A stretch of 64,000 bases of DNA from Punica granatum (Eukaryota > Streptophyta > Magnoliopsida > Myrtales > Lythraceae), in assembly GCF_007655135.1 (NCBI RefSeq), contig NC_045127.1:17331699-17395698 (forward strand). Reading direction: 5' to 3'. The position numbers and the translations under genes are program-made. The first letter of the stretch is position 1, and every line of letters starts with the position of its first letter. The notes under the pieces are model-generated. The model had not been told where the DNA came from. It searched no databases and saw only the letters and a list, made by a program, of their open reading frames with translations. Below are positions 24,302-34,749 of this stretch, one piece after another.

Positions 24302-24486
24302 TGTTGGGCCGGTTTCTCTCCTATATGGAGAATGGTGAGTGCGGGTGTTGGAAGTAATCCCACATGGAAAAGTTGAGAGGAAATCCATAGGTTTATAAGA
24401 GATAATGGTCTAGTAACCCATTGGCTTAAGCTTTTGGGTTGCGGATGGGCCCAAGTCCAAAGTAGACCTGTGGATTTTTCCTAACA
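24302..24486 (+). repeat. TRIM right LTR
   Basis: 185 bp; followed directly by the CGTGA duplication. Confidence 0.93.
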
Positions 24487-26088
24487 CGTGATTCACCGAC
24501 ATTCTAGGCGTTAGGGAGATTGAAACACTTCGATTCACGGTCGAAGGCGGGCAACTCGTTCAAGCGCGAGTGTTATTCGCGTAGCCCCTTTCTTCCGATT
24601 TCGGTGTTTCTATCATCCTACCATAGACTCGGGTAGTTAGCACTGTTACCACTGTCGCAAAACATACAAAATCGGATTAATCATCCACTTGACTTAATCA
24701 AACAATAGATAATGGATAGGTGGAATATTGGGATCCAAATCTAGTGTCAAAACACGAGTTTGACATATTCAGTGAAACCGCAGTGACATTTTACAGAATA
24801 AAGTCTTAAAACAAACTCACACATGTAATTGGCCAAGAACCGTATCCTAGCCCCTCTCTTTGCTCATTTAAGTTAGGCACATTGTTTGCTAATCAACCCC
24901 GGTTAATAACTGATTAAATCACGTACATTTGGCTTAACACACAACTTGTTTGTATTCGTCTGCATTTGTCAGTTTTCGTCTGTTCTCCGTCAGCTTTATC
25001 AGTTTTCTTCAGTTTTCCATTTTCTTTTGTCGATTTGTTGCGGTTCGGGCCCGAACCCATAGGTTACGTGTTGCACAGGGTCCAACGCCCTAAGCCACCG
25101 AACACGGGGTCCAACGCCCCTCACACACTGAATGCGTGCAACCTGAGTGCGAAATGAGATCTAACCTCGAGTCACCATTACGCTCGAAGTACGGCCTATG
25201 TGGAAGGCGACTTAGATTAGATGTGTGAATCGTGGTTAGATATCACCCGGGAGCTCGATCGGTCCAACGGTTACAGTGAGAATCAATCGATTCTTCTATC
25301 ACCTGTCGATCCGATCGGACCCGACCCCCGGCTCTTTGAGCCCGCGTTGCTTTAATTTATTTATCAGTCATTCAAAATACACGGTGAGCCAGAGTGGAAT
25401 ATTGACCCAATGTGAGTTGATCGGGGATTCATTTATTCAGTTGTAATTTGTATTTCTATGAGAGTATACTGTAAGAAACTTTATTTGTACATTCATTTGT
25501 AAGGATCCCTGATCGGTGAGCGAGAGGTCCGAGCGCATAATTAATCGAGTCGATTCGTTTATCTGAAAGGCACGTAAATTTAATGTTTCGTGGTTTCGGC
25601 TCGCACGGGGAATCGACCACCGTGGCTCGAAGAACCGTAGCTAGGATAGCGAGCCGTATCTTTGATGCACGAACTTACTTTCCTTTCGGAGTCCTGAGTC
25701 GAATCAATTGATTCACCGACTTTACGGTGTCAATACGGGCAAGAAGAGCGCAACATAACTCACGCGATAAATAAACAATAAATGGCCAGCCTAGCAAACT
25801 AGAGTACCGAAAGGGCGTGCGGGATATAGGCCCGCACGTAATAGAACCCTCGAATTCGAAATTTTCGGTTTCGTATGACCATTGCCTTAGCATTTAGGTG
25901 TACCTCGTACCCTTAGATCCGGGCGACTCAATGGCCCTCGACCTACGGGTCATAAACAGTAAGAGGCGACTCATTCTCACGTGCGTCCATCGCACGTCCC
26001 TAAGAAGGTGGACACTCCCAAGCCGCGTTGCATAGGCTTTGCGCATGCATGCTCCAACGAGATTAAAATTCGGGTGTTGCACAACGAC

Positions 26089-29000
26089 TTTTGAAAATGA
26101 GGCATTTTCCTAATTTATTGCCAATTTTACATTTTTCAGAAAAAAAAACTCAAGGGAAGGTTTTCGGATTTTACGTGCATCAATTTCAATTTTCAAAATT
26201 CAAAACAATACTTGGGGCCGAAAAATTTCTTTCTGCATAATATCGATCCTCGAATTTTTTTAAGCACAATGATGGTCCCAAATTATTCTTTGGATGTTTG
26301 ATTGAAAATACAAGAATTTCAGGCCCTACGTGCATCAATTCCGATCCTTTTCAAAAATTCATAACGATACTCGAGATGGGAAAATATTCTTCCGCATAAC
26401 GTCGATCCTCGAATTTTTCTGAACATAAGGTTGGTCCCGAAATATTTTTCGAATATCTGATTTTAAAGATTGAGTTTCGAAAATAATCGAGCAATTACGA
26501 TCGAAGCGTGTCAAATGTTCGATGTAAATTTTTATCGAGATTTGGTCTTTGTCAATGCAAATTGGAATTCTCATGAAGCCGATTATTTTCGAATTTCTCA
26601 ATTTCAAAGTTTTTATTCCGAAATTATTGGCGAATTCCGAGAAATTGAATTTTGCCCGAACGTTGCCCGTACGAATTAAATAAAAAAAAGAAGAAAAAGG
26701 AGAAAACAAAATAAGGAAAACACATGGCAGAGGGGTCGGCCCAAGTGGTCAACTTGGCTAACCCCCATGGATTATATATTATTTTGGTTTGTTCTATTTT
26801 ATTCCTTTCTTCTTTCTTTTCTTTTATTTTTCTTTTGCTCCTTCTCTAAGCCGAGCCTACAAAAATCGAGATCTTGCAATCTGATCCCAGCAACCTACTA
26901 CTCCCGTTACTTCTTCTCATTCCCTGGTTCTTTCATTATTTTTTGACTTTTTTTTTAATTTTGCCCGATTCCTCTAAATGCCCATTCCCTGGCTTCTCTA
27001 TTATTCTTTTGATTCATTTTTCTTTTTCTTTTTTTCTTTCTCTGCTCTGCAACTACACACCAAACTTCTGCTTCTTCTTTTTTCTTCACTCCATTACCTA
27101 CAACTGACGCCCCTTCTTCTTCTTCTTCTTCATCCCCCCACAAATGCTCCTTTCAGTAACTGCTCCGATTCATCTACAGCTTCTTGACATCACCATCAGT
27201 TAATCACTCACTCTTTGTCATTCAATCCGGCTCTCTTTTCTTCTCTTTCTCTCACTCTCGGGCAAAAAAAGAAGAAAAAAAACATAATAGAAGAGAAGCC
27301 GAGCTGGCCTTCCCTTCTTTCTCGATTTTCTCGGCTAGACCAACAACTCTAGTCCTCTCATCTCTTCCCTCCGCCATCTATTACCATCACACCATCATCT
27401 CCTATTTTTCTTATTCTTTATGGCCTTTCCTCACGCTACAAAGGACCAACAACCATACTCGTTCTTGGCTCTTCCTGGCTTAGGTCATTCCCTACCACCT
27501 CCCTTGGCAATGCCATTCCCAACATCCTCCACACATCACTAACACTCCCTCTCACTCTTGGCTGGACTGTAGCAAAAACCAAAAAGATAGATGGACCAGC
27601 CCCTTTGCGTGTCTCTTTTCCCTTCTTCCTCCCGGCTTCTCACCCTCTCTGCCTGTGTCTCGAGTTTGAACTGAGACAGTAGTAGGCTCTCTCTCTCTCT
27701 CTCTCACACTGTTATTGTTGATGTTGCTGCCTCTTTAGGAGTTACTAGTTGTTGCTGTAAGCTGGTCCCTCCTTTCATCGAGCTAAGTCTCTCCTTCCTC
27801 CCTATTTCTCGATGGTTTACATGTGTTCGATTGCTTATGTTTTTTCTCCATTCTTTTGCTGTTGCTGAGCTGATTCCGTGGCTGTTGTCCTCTTCTTGTG
27901 GCTGTTATATCCTATGTGCTCGAGGCTCGGTTCGTGATAAAGTTGAAACTCAAGCCGTTCCTCTCGATACTGGCTTGGGAGAGGTGAAACTCTTGAACCT
28001 AGTGGCATGTCTAGGACTCTATTGGGTGATTGCTTCGATGTTTGCATGGTTGATGATGTCGCGAAATGCATGTCTTTGGATGAGAATGGCATGAATCGGT
28101 TTAATAACTAAACTCGACTTTTGGAAATAGGACGTGTGATAAAAAACGATACAAGCACGAATTTGAATACTTTAAAGAATCAGATTAAAATCGGTTATTT
28201 GAAATGGAAATAAATCCACACAAATTAATCTCATGCTCACTCGGTTTTAAGTGATAAGGTCGATTAAATGCACAAAAAAACTGGCTTAATTGATCATTCG
28301 GGCATCAAACTGACGAATTAAATCTTGTTGTGATTTTGTATACCCTGTTCGTGTGCTTTGGGATGTTTGACTACATTTTTAATTAAAACTTCACACGAAC
28401 CGGATTAATAATGTAAAGTTGGTCAAAACTTGGACTTAATTTTGGGATGGTTGGGAATTGAAGCCTTTATAGAACGGTCCACCAATGGCCTGCGTGACGG
28501 CTCAAAACCCGCAAACCAAAGGATTCGGCGAACTCACTCAAATTAATTAATTCCACATATGAGGTAATTGGGATGCTTCACTTTGGCTAATTAATCCACT
28601 ATGCTTTTTAATAAATTGCACAAACCGGTCAATACTTTGTAACCGCGCCGACAGATCAAGAACTGGTGGCAGTACCCTTTTTAAACTCACATTTTAGTAA
28701 AAAAAAAACACCGAGACATCTAATATGGATATCTAGGGAGCACCCGCGTGTCTTGACTCGAGTCTAGCCCGATTTGAGATGGCTCGAGCCGGGATGCACG
28801 AGTTCTTCTTAGACGACTTATGGGCAAAGCGACCGGTTTCTTGGCTCCTTTCGGGGTCAACACGACCTTGATGGACCCCAAGGATCGGTCGACATCGGCT
28901 ACCGATTTTCGATAGTCCGTATCACGTGTTCTTGACTTTTCACATGCACATTCACACATTTTTCTGGTTTAAGGGCATAACCACCGGTTCGTGATCCTTC

Positions 29001-29094
29001 GACACCTTAGGCATTAGGGTGATCGAAATACTTTGAGCCACTAGTAAAGGAGGGCAACCTGTCAGGGGGCAGGTTTCATTTGTATGACCCTCTT
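26089..29094 (+). repeat. LTR-B (+), right piece, 3'-truncated
   Basis: Matches the reverse strand of about 48715-51770 in LTR-B (-). Shared landmarks are the TC-rich tract (26800-27180), CATGGCAGAGGGGTCGGCC (26723-26741), the CT microsatellite (27689-27708) and CACGACCTTGATGGACCCC (28861-28879). The last ~1.5 kb of the LTR is absent; a Copia LTR starts at about 29095. A frame at 27831-28094 has a partial counterpart in LTR-B (-) but is not a known protein. Confidence 0.75.
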
Positions 29095-30486
29095 CAAAAC
29101 TAATCCCAAGACTTACTAGAAGAATAAGAGTAAATAAAGCATACTTGCCACGCGTGACGCCTCTACAAGTATCAACATCAACTTTGTTGATGAGTTTTCG
29201 AGATTGGCAGTGCTAGCCGCCAATGCTCGAAGGAAACACCGATGCAAACCCAAAATTATTAGACTAATGGATCTAATTTGAGTTGAACAAGTCAACCCAA
29301 ATTATATATGCTTTATATGCATACACATATATGCACGCACACATATATGTATTAGCATATATATATATATATATCTTCCTTGAGATCTATATATCCATAT
29401 ATATAAAGCTTTGGGGGGGGGGGGTGGAATTTCAAGTCCCCTGGTGTGGAACATGGAGAATTAAGTGTCCCATATTGCCATGTGTTTTCACATGGATTGT
29501 GCATCAATTGAATCCATTTAATTTAATAAATCGAGTTTAATTAATCGATAAATTTAATCTAATTAAATATCTGATTAATCGGTCGCATCATAAATCATCT
29601 AATCTTTGTTAGACGATTTTATTGTTTCAAAATATCCCGTCGATTTAGTCGTCATGTGTGACCCTATAGGTTCCTAATTATGTTGATAGTAATATCGAAA
29701 TATCTATTTCAATATTACAAACAGTGAGCGGTATCTAGCAATGCATCACTGCTACTCAAATAATCGAAAAGTCAATTTCTCAACGAACCTTGTGACCTAC
29801 ATCACCATGCAGTATAATCCCTTTGTCATCTATATCTCTATTGAGCCCAAGGCATGGTCGATGACATCCTTGTATGGCTCAATCTCTCTTTCTTGGTTTA
29901 CCGGGTAAGTTTATCAGAACAAATGAGTTCGATATCCCTATAACGACTCATTTGGATATGCATACACTTTATAACCAACCTATTATGGTGGCCTTTGACA
30001 GCATCAAAGTATATGATATTACATGTAGGAATTAATGGTGACCTCAAGTCAAAGGACCACTACACTATAGTTACTATGAGATCTGCTAATGACAGTCACG
30101 TAACAACCCATGTAGCAGTCTCATGGCGGGTCAGTCCAGTATACATTACTACTCATGTATACCTGCGGTGTGACTCGATGTCTCTACATCCATGACCTGT
30201 GAGACTTGGTCATCAATCAACACCACACTAGTTTAACCGCATTATCGTTGTCCTAATTAACAATAATACTTTGACTAGGGACATTTAGGAATAGTGTTCA
30301 GTAATTATAGAGTCTCATAATCAAGTCACACTTTATGTCTATTGAACCTACTATTCCGAGGACGTTATTGTGTAAATTAATATTTAGCGCAACCCACATA
30401 ATAACAAAATGCCTCGTATTATAATGAAATACATGTCACACTACAGAATTGATAACAGATTGCCTCTAGGGCATACACCAATTCCC
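29095..30486 (-). repeat. Copia LTR-E, inverted partial copy
   Basis: Reverse complement of most of the LTR at 30487-32161. It lacks about 70 bp of the LTR 3' end (at 29095) and the first four bases of the LTR start (at 30486). It abuts LTR-B on the left and the plus-strand LTR on the right, forming a head-to-head palindrome. No primer site or coding region belongs to it here. Confidence 0.75.
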
Positions 30487-32161
30487 TGTTGGGAATTGGT
30501 GTATGCCCTAGAGGCAATCTATAATCAGTTCTGTAATATGATATCTATTTCATTATATTACGAGGCATATCTGTTATTGTGTAGATTGCGCTAAATATGA
30601 TTTTACACAATAATGTCCTTGGAATAGTAGGTTCAATAGGCATCAAGTGTGACTTGATTGTGAGATCCTATAATTACTGAACATTATTCCTAAATGTCCA
30701 TAGTCAAAGTATTATCGTTAATTAGGACAACGGTAATACGGTTAGACTAGTGTGAGTGTTGATTGATGACCAAATCTCATAGGTCATGGATATGGAGATA
30801 TCAAATCACACCACATGTATACATTAAGAGTAATGTGTATTGGACTGACCCGCCATGAGATTGCTACATGGGTTGTTACGTGACTGTCATTAGTATATCT
30901 CAAAGTGACTATAGTGTAATGGTCCTTTGACTTGAGGTCACCATGGATTCCTACGTGTAATGTCGTATATTTTGATACTGTCAAACGCCACCGTAACTGG
31001 CTGGTTATAAAGATAGTTATTGGGTATGCCACAAAGCATGGAAAAGAATGTGAGTAACCAAGATAGGATTTGTCCCTCCTACAAAACGGGAGCGATATCT
31101 CACGGCCACTTGGTGGTTAAGTCTAAAAGTGTATGCATACCCAAATGAGTCGATATAACGATATCGAGCTCATTTGTTCTGATAGACTTAACCGGTAAAC
31201 CAAGAAAGAGAAATATTGAGCCATACAAGGATGTCATCGACCATGCCTTGGGCTCAATAGAGATATAGGGGACAATGGATTATATTACACGGTAATATAG
31301 GTCACGAGGTTCGTCGAGAAATTGACTTTCCGATTACTTGAGTAACAGTGATGCATTGCTAGATGCCGCTCACTGTTTGTAATATTAAAATAGAGATTTC
31401 GATATTACTATCAACGTAATTGGGAACCTACAGGGTCACACACTACGACTAACTTGACGAGATATTTTGAAACAACAAAATTGTCTAATAAAGATTAGAT
31501 GATTTATGGTGCGACCGATTAATCGGATATTTAATGAGATTAAATTTGCCGATTAATTAGACCCGATTTATTAGATTTAATGGTGTGCTAAGTGGTTATT
31601 TTTATGGAACCACTTGGAGCCAATTATAGAAAGAAACATGGGCCAATTGTATGATAACACTTAGCTATACACATGGACTAATTAAATGATGTCACCTAGA
31701 CTTACACATGTCACTTGGAGCCTTGATTCTTCTTAATCCCACATCGGTGGGGCTTTGAATTTGTCTTCCCCATATTGCTTATAAAAGGGGCAGCATGCAT
31801 GTTTAGATATAAGAGATATATATACATGTATATGGGTGTACGTGTATAAGTGTAAGGAAATTCAAGTTGAATTGTTCAATTTGAATTAATCCTACTAGTC
31901 TAATAAATTTCGGGTGTCGCATCGGGGTGTTTCTTTCGAGTGTTGGTCGCTAGCACCGCCGATCTCGAAAACTCGTCGACAAAGTCGGTGTGGATACCAG
32001 TAGAGGCGTCACGCGTGGGACGCTCGGTCGACAACTTTAAATATTCCAGGTACGCTTTTATTTACTCTTACTCTTCTAGTAGGTCTTGGAATTAGTTTCA
32101 CGGGTATGAAATTTTGAATTTCTGTTCCTTTTCGCTTCCGTTGCGCCCCGTGGAACTAGCA
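30487..32161 (+). repeat. 5' LTR of Copia element (LTR-E)
   Basis: Starts TGTTGGGAATTGGTG and ends GGAACTAGCA; 1675 bp. It is followed after two bases by an initiator-Met primer-binding site and then by a Copia gag gene, so it is a 5' LTR. In such elements it holds the promoter and polyadenylation signal. The matching 3' LTR is missing, because the element is cut at about 34221. Confidence 0.85.
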
Positions 32162-32163
32162 AT

Positions 32164-32175
32164 TGGTATCAGAGC
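32164..32175 (+). other. Copia primer-binding site (tRNA-iMet)
   Basis: TGGTATCAGAGC, two bases after the LTR end. It fixes the LTR boundary and orientation. Confidence 0.9.
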
Positions 32176-32862
32176 CTAGCTAGTTAGAATCTGAGTAGAT
32201 AATAGCATAAAATATGATTTTATGCTTGGTACTGGTATGATTATGTTTGATATTTGCGGTGCATGACTGTTAGACATGGACTATGTCCTAGTTGTGTTAG
32301 TATAATAGTTATACGTGTGGACTATTATGTAATAGTTACATAATAGTGTATAGTGAGATCGATTAAATGTTAATCAAATCCCTCAAAATATTAAGTCCAT
32401 ATCCTTCCACCGTGTAACGCTCGTCAAGACCAAGATCGATGAGTGTGTAGACCTTGCCTTCGCAGGATGCCCTTATCTATCCTAGTAAGACGTTGTGTTT
32501 ACCAGTGGGTCGGACTTAACTGAGCAAGCCTAATAGGATTAGGAGTTCAGAGGCATGTAGTTGGGCATCGATCTATAAGATAGATTTGAATAAGGAGTTA
32601 TTCACCCAACTAATCAAGAGTTGCATGTGATGCAATTGGGAAAGTGAGTTCCCTACCTAAATAGCCAGTTCTGGGTGAATCAGCCCTTGCTGACTCAGAG
32701 CTTGGTGAGATATGGATCTTGAGCTACTATGAGAATGATATTCTCTGAATCAATGTTGAGGGTCATTGATTTGATATAAATAGTGGGAGCAATATTTATA
32801 AAGTCCTCATTAAATATTGTTGTGTCATAATACTTATTTTGTATATTTCTATGGTAGTTACC
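32176..32862 (+). other. Copia 5' untranslated leader
   Basis: About 690 bp between primer site and gag start. No long frame. It contains no other gene that I can see. Confidence 0.6.
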
Positions 32863-34749
32863 ATGGCAGGGAGCACTTCTAGTACTTTCTGTTTGCGATC
32901 CGTCCTTGATAAGGACAAACTGTCAGGGAATAATTTCCTTGGTTGGTATCGAAACTTGAGAATTGTTCTCACCCAAGAAAAGAAACTATATGTCTTAGAG
33001 CAACCTCTTCTTGCGCCACCGCCTGACGATGCCCCCCAAGCTGAGAAAGATGCTTATAGTAAGCATCATGATGATGCCGTAAACGTTGGATGTCTCATGT
33101 TAGTCACCATGGACTCGGAGCTTCAGAAGCAACACGAGAACATGAAGGCGTACGATATGATCGTGCATCTCAGGCAGCTCTATCAAGAGCAGGCCCGACA
33201 TGAGAGATTCGAGATCTCTAAAGCACTTTTTCAGGCAAGGTTGATTGAGGGTAGCCCGGTGGGTCTTCATGTACTCAAGATGATTGGGTACGTTGAGACT
33301 CTGGGAAGACTGGGATTTCCTCTTGGTCAAGAGTTGGCCACAGATTTAGTCCTACAGTCGCTGCCCAGCAGTTATAGTCAGTTCATTATGAGCTATAATA
33401 TGAATGACTACAATAAACCATTGCCTGAACTGCTTAGCATGTTGAGAACAGCTGAGCATGATATCAGCAAGGGGACGTCCGTTCTAATGGTCCAAGGGAC
33501 CAAAAGAAAGGGCAAGAGCAAGAGTAAAGGCAAGAAGGCTAAAGGTGCATCCAATTTTGACTTGGGTGCGTTGAAGCCTAAAGCCAAGGTGGCGAAGAAT
33601 GATTACTGCTTCCATTGTGGCAACACTGGACATTGGAAGCGGAATTGTAAGATATACCTAGAAGAGTTGAAGAAGAAGAAGGGAAGTGAGACTTCCACTT
33701 CAGGTATCCATGTTATAGAGATTAATGTATCTACTACTTCTACATCTTGGGTATTAGATACCGGATGTGGTGCTCATATTTGTGGAAATATGCAGGACCT
33801 AAAGGACAGTAGATCGTTGACAAAGGGCGAGGTGGACCTACGAGTTGGAAATGGAGCAAGAGTTGCTACATTAACTGTAGGGACTTATCACCTAGTTTTG
33901 CCTACTGGGCTTGTATTAGATCTTAACGACTGTTATTATGTACCTGCTATTAGTAGAAACATAATATCTGTTTCTTGTTTGGACAAGAAGGGATTTTGTT
34001 TCACTATCAAGAACAAGTGTTGTTCTATGTACATGAATGATGTATATTATGGCAGTGCACATTTAAGTAATGGTCTGTATGTTCTTGATCTAGATACGCC
34101 TATTTATAATGTGGAAACCAAACGGCTCAAATCTAATGATTCGAACCCGACTTACCTCTGGCATTGTCGTTTAGGCCATATTAGCGAGAATCGCATCTCT
34201 AGACTCCATAAGGATGGATTCTCGGAGATGATTATGGCCAGAAAGCAGGTAGACCTGGGCATCAAACTCGGAAGGTTAGAGGGCCCGACAAAGAAAGGGG
34301 AAGGAGAGTCCTCGAGGAGGACTGCCTCAGCAGCTACCTCCACTGGCGGCAGAAGGAATAAGGAGGCTTCGGTCAATGCCGTCAATGCGGGCCACAACGC
34401 GCCGCAACAGTACTCGGTGAGCTTCACGCTCGCACTATCTACCACCCCCGCGTATGCTCCACCGCCTTCGCCCTATCCGTTTCAGCATCCCGCTCAACCA
34501 GTTTATTATTCGGCTCCGCCGACAGTATTTCCATCGGCCCCGCAACAAGTCGTCCATCATTACGCTCCCGCTCCTCCTCAGACCCCGCAGTACAGGCCTC
34601 CGGTTTCGAGAACTCCTCGGCCGACGCAACAGGCCCCAGCCCCACAGGGTCAACAAGGCGGCGCAATGCAAGCTCGGCAGCGCATACAGTTCACACCCCT
34701 GCCTACCCCGCTCTCCCACATATACAGGCAACTATTAGCGGCGACATGA
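32863..34749 (+). CDS. Chimeric frame: Copia gag-protease fused to Gypsy gag
   Basis: 628 residues from ATG at 32863 (MAGSTSS; an ATG at 32851 is also in frame). Residues 1-453 are Copia: gag (RSVLDKDKLSGNNFLGWYR, then a UBN2-like capsid region), zinc knuckle CFHCGNTGHWKRNC (249-262), protease WVLDTGCGAHIC with catalytic D near 299, and GAG-pre-integrase LWHCRLGHISENRISRLH (432-449). At about 34219-34221 it switches, without losing frame, to the C-terminal gag of a Tat-type Gypsy element (MIMARKQVDLGIKLGRLEGP, then a proline-rich tract). Integrase, RT and RNase H of the Copia element are gone. The frame ends at a TGA caused by an apparent 1-base deletion near 34739. Probably not functional as a whole, but Copia gag-protease could still be made. 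Confidence 0.8.
   Translation: MAGSTSSTFCLRSVLDKDKLSGNNFLGWYRNLRIVLTQEKKLYVLEQPLLAPPPDDAPQAEKDAYSKHHDDAVNVGCLMLVTMDSELQKQHENMKAYDMIVHLRQLYQEQARHERFEISKALFQARLIEGSPVGLHVLKMIGYVETLGRLGFPLGQELATDLVLQSLPSSYSQFIMSYNMNDYNKPLPELLSMLRTAEHDISKGTSVLMVQGTKRKGKSKSKGKKAKGASNFDLGALKPKAKVAKNDYCFHCGNTGHWKRNCKIYLEELKKKKGSETSTSGIHVIEINVSTTSTSWVLDTGCGAHICGNMQDLKDSRSLTKGEVDLRVGNGARVATLTVGTYHLVLPTGLVLDLNDCYYVPAISRNIISVSCLDKKGFCFTIKNKCCSMYMNDVYYGSAHLSNGLYVLDLDTPIYNVETKRLKSNDSNPTYLWHCRLGHISENRISRLHKDGFSEMIMARKQVDLGIKLGRLEGPTKKGEGESSRRTASAATSTGGRRNKEASVNAVNAGHNAPQQYSVSFTLALSTTPAYAPPPSPYPFQHPAQPVYYSAPPTVFPSAPQQVVHHYAPAPPQTPQYRPPVSRTPRPTQQAPAPQGQQGGAMQARQRIQFTPLPTPLSHIYRQLLAAT

Larger units (their letters stand above)
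23937..24486 (+). mobile_element. TRIM (terminal-repeat retrotransposon in miniature)
   Basis: A complete 550-bp element: two 185-bp LTRs (23937-24121, 24302-24486) differing at one base by eye, each TGTTGGGCC...CCTAACA. A primer-binding site TGGTATCAGAGC (24124-24135) is complementary to initiator tRNA-Met, and a purine tract GAGAAGGGGGGAA (24288-24300) precedes the right LTR. The 180-bp interior codes for nothing. The target duplication is CGTGA (23932-23936, 24487-24491). It needs proteins from another element to move. Near-identical LTRs point to a recent insertion. Confidence 0.93.
19404..26083 (+). repeat. LTR-C, very long Gypsy-type solo LTR
   Basis: Begins TGTCAGTACCC and ends GGGTGTTGCACA, the terminal form of LTR-A and LTR-B. 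Target duplications are ACGGC (19399-19403) and ACGAC (26084-26088), and LTR-B sequence is continuous across the site once it is removed. It is 6680 bp, or 6125 bp without the TRIM and its duplication. No polyprotein, primer site or second LTR is seen inside, so it is best read as a solo LTR of a Tat/Ogre-like element. It holds a 202-bp tandem repeat and blocks (23460-23880) with the same layout as the equivalent part of LTR-B. Confidence 0.7.

Noticed and set aside
23937..24486. Cassandra-type TRIM
   Set aside because: No 5S-rRNA-like promoter boxes are visible in the LTRs.
26874..27483. Serine/leucine/phenylalanine-rich frames
   Set aside because: They come from the TC-rich tract of LTR-B and read as low-complexity sequence; the inverted copy does not preserve them.
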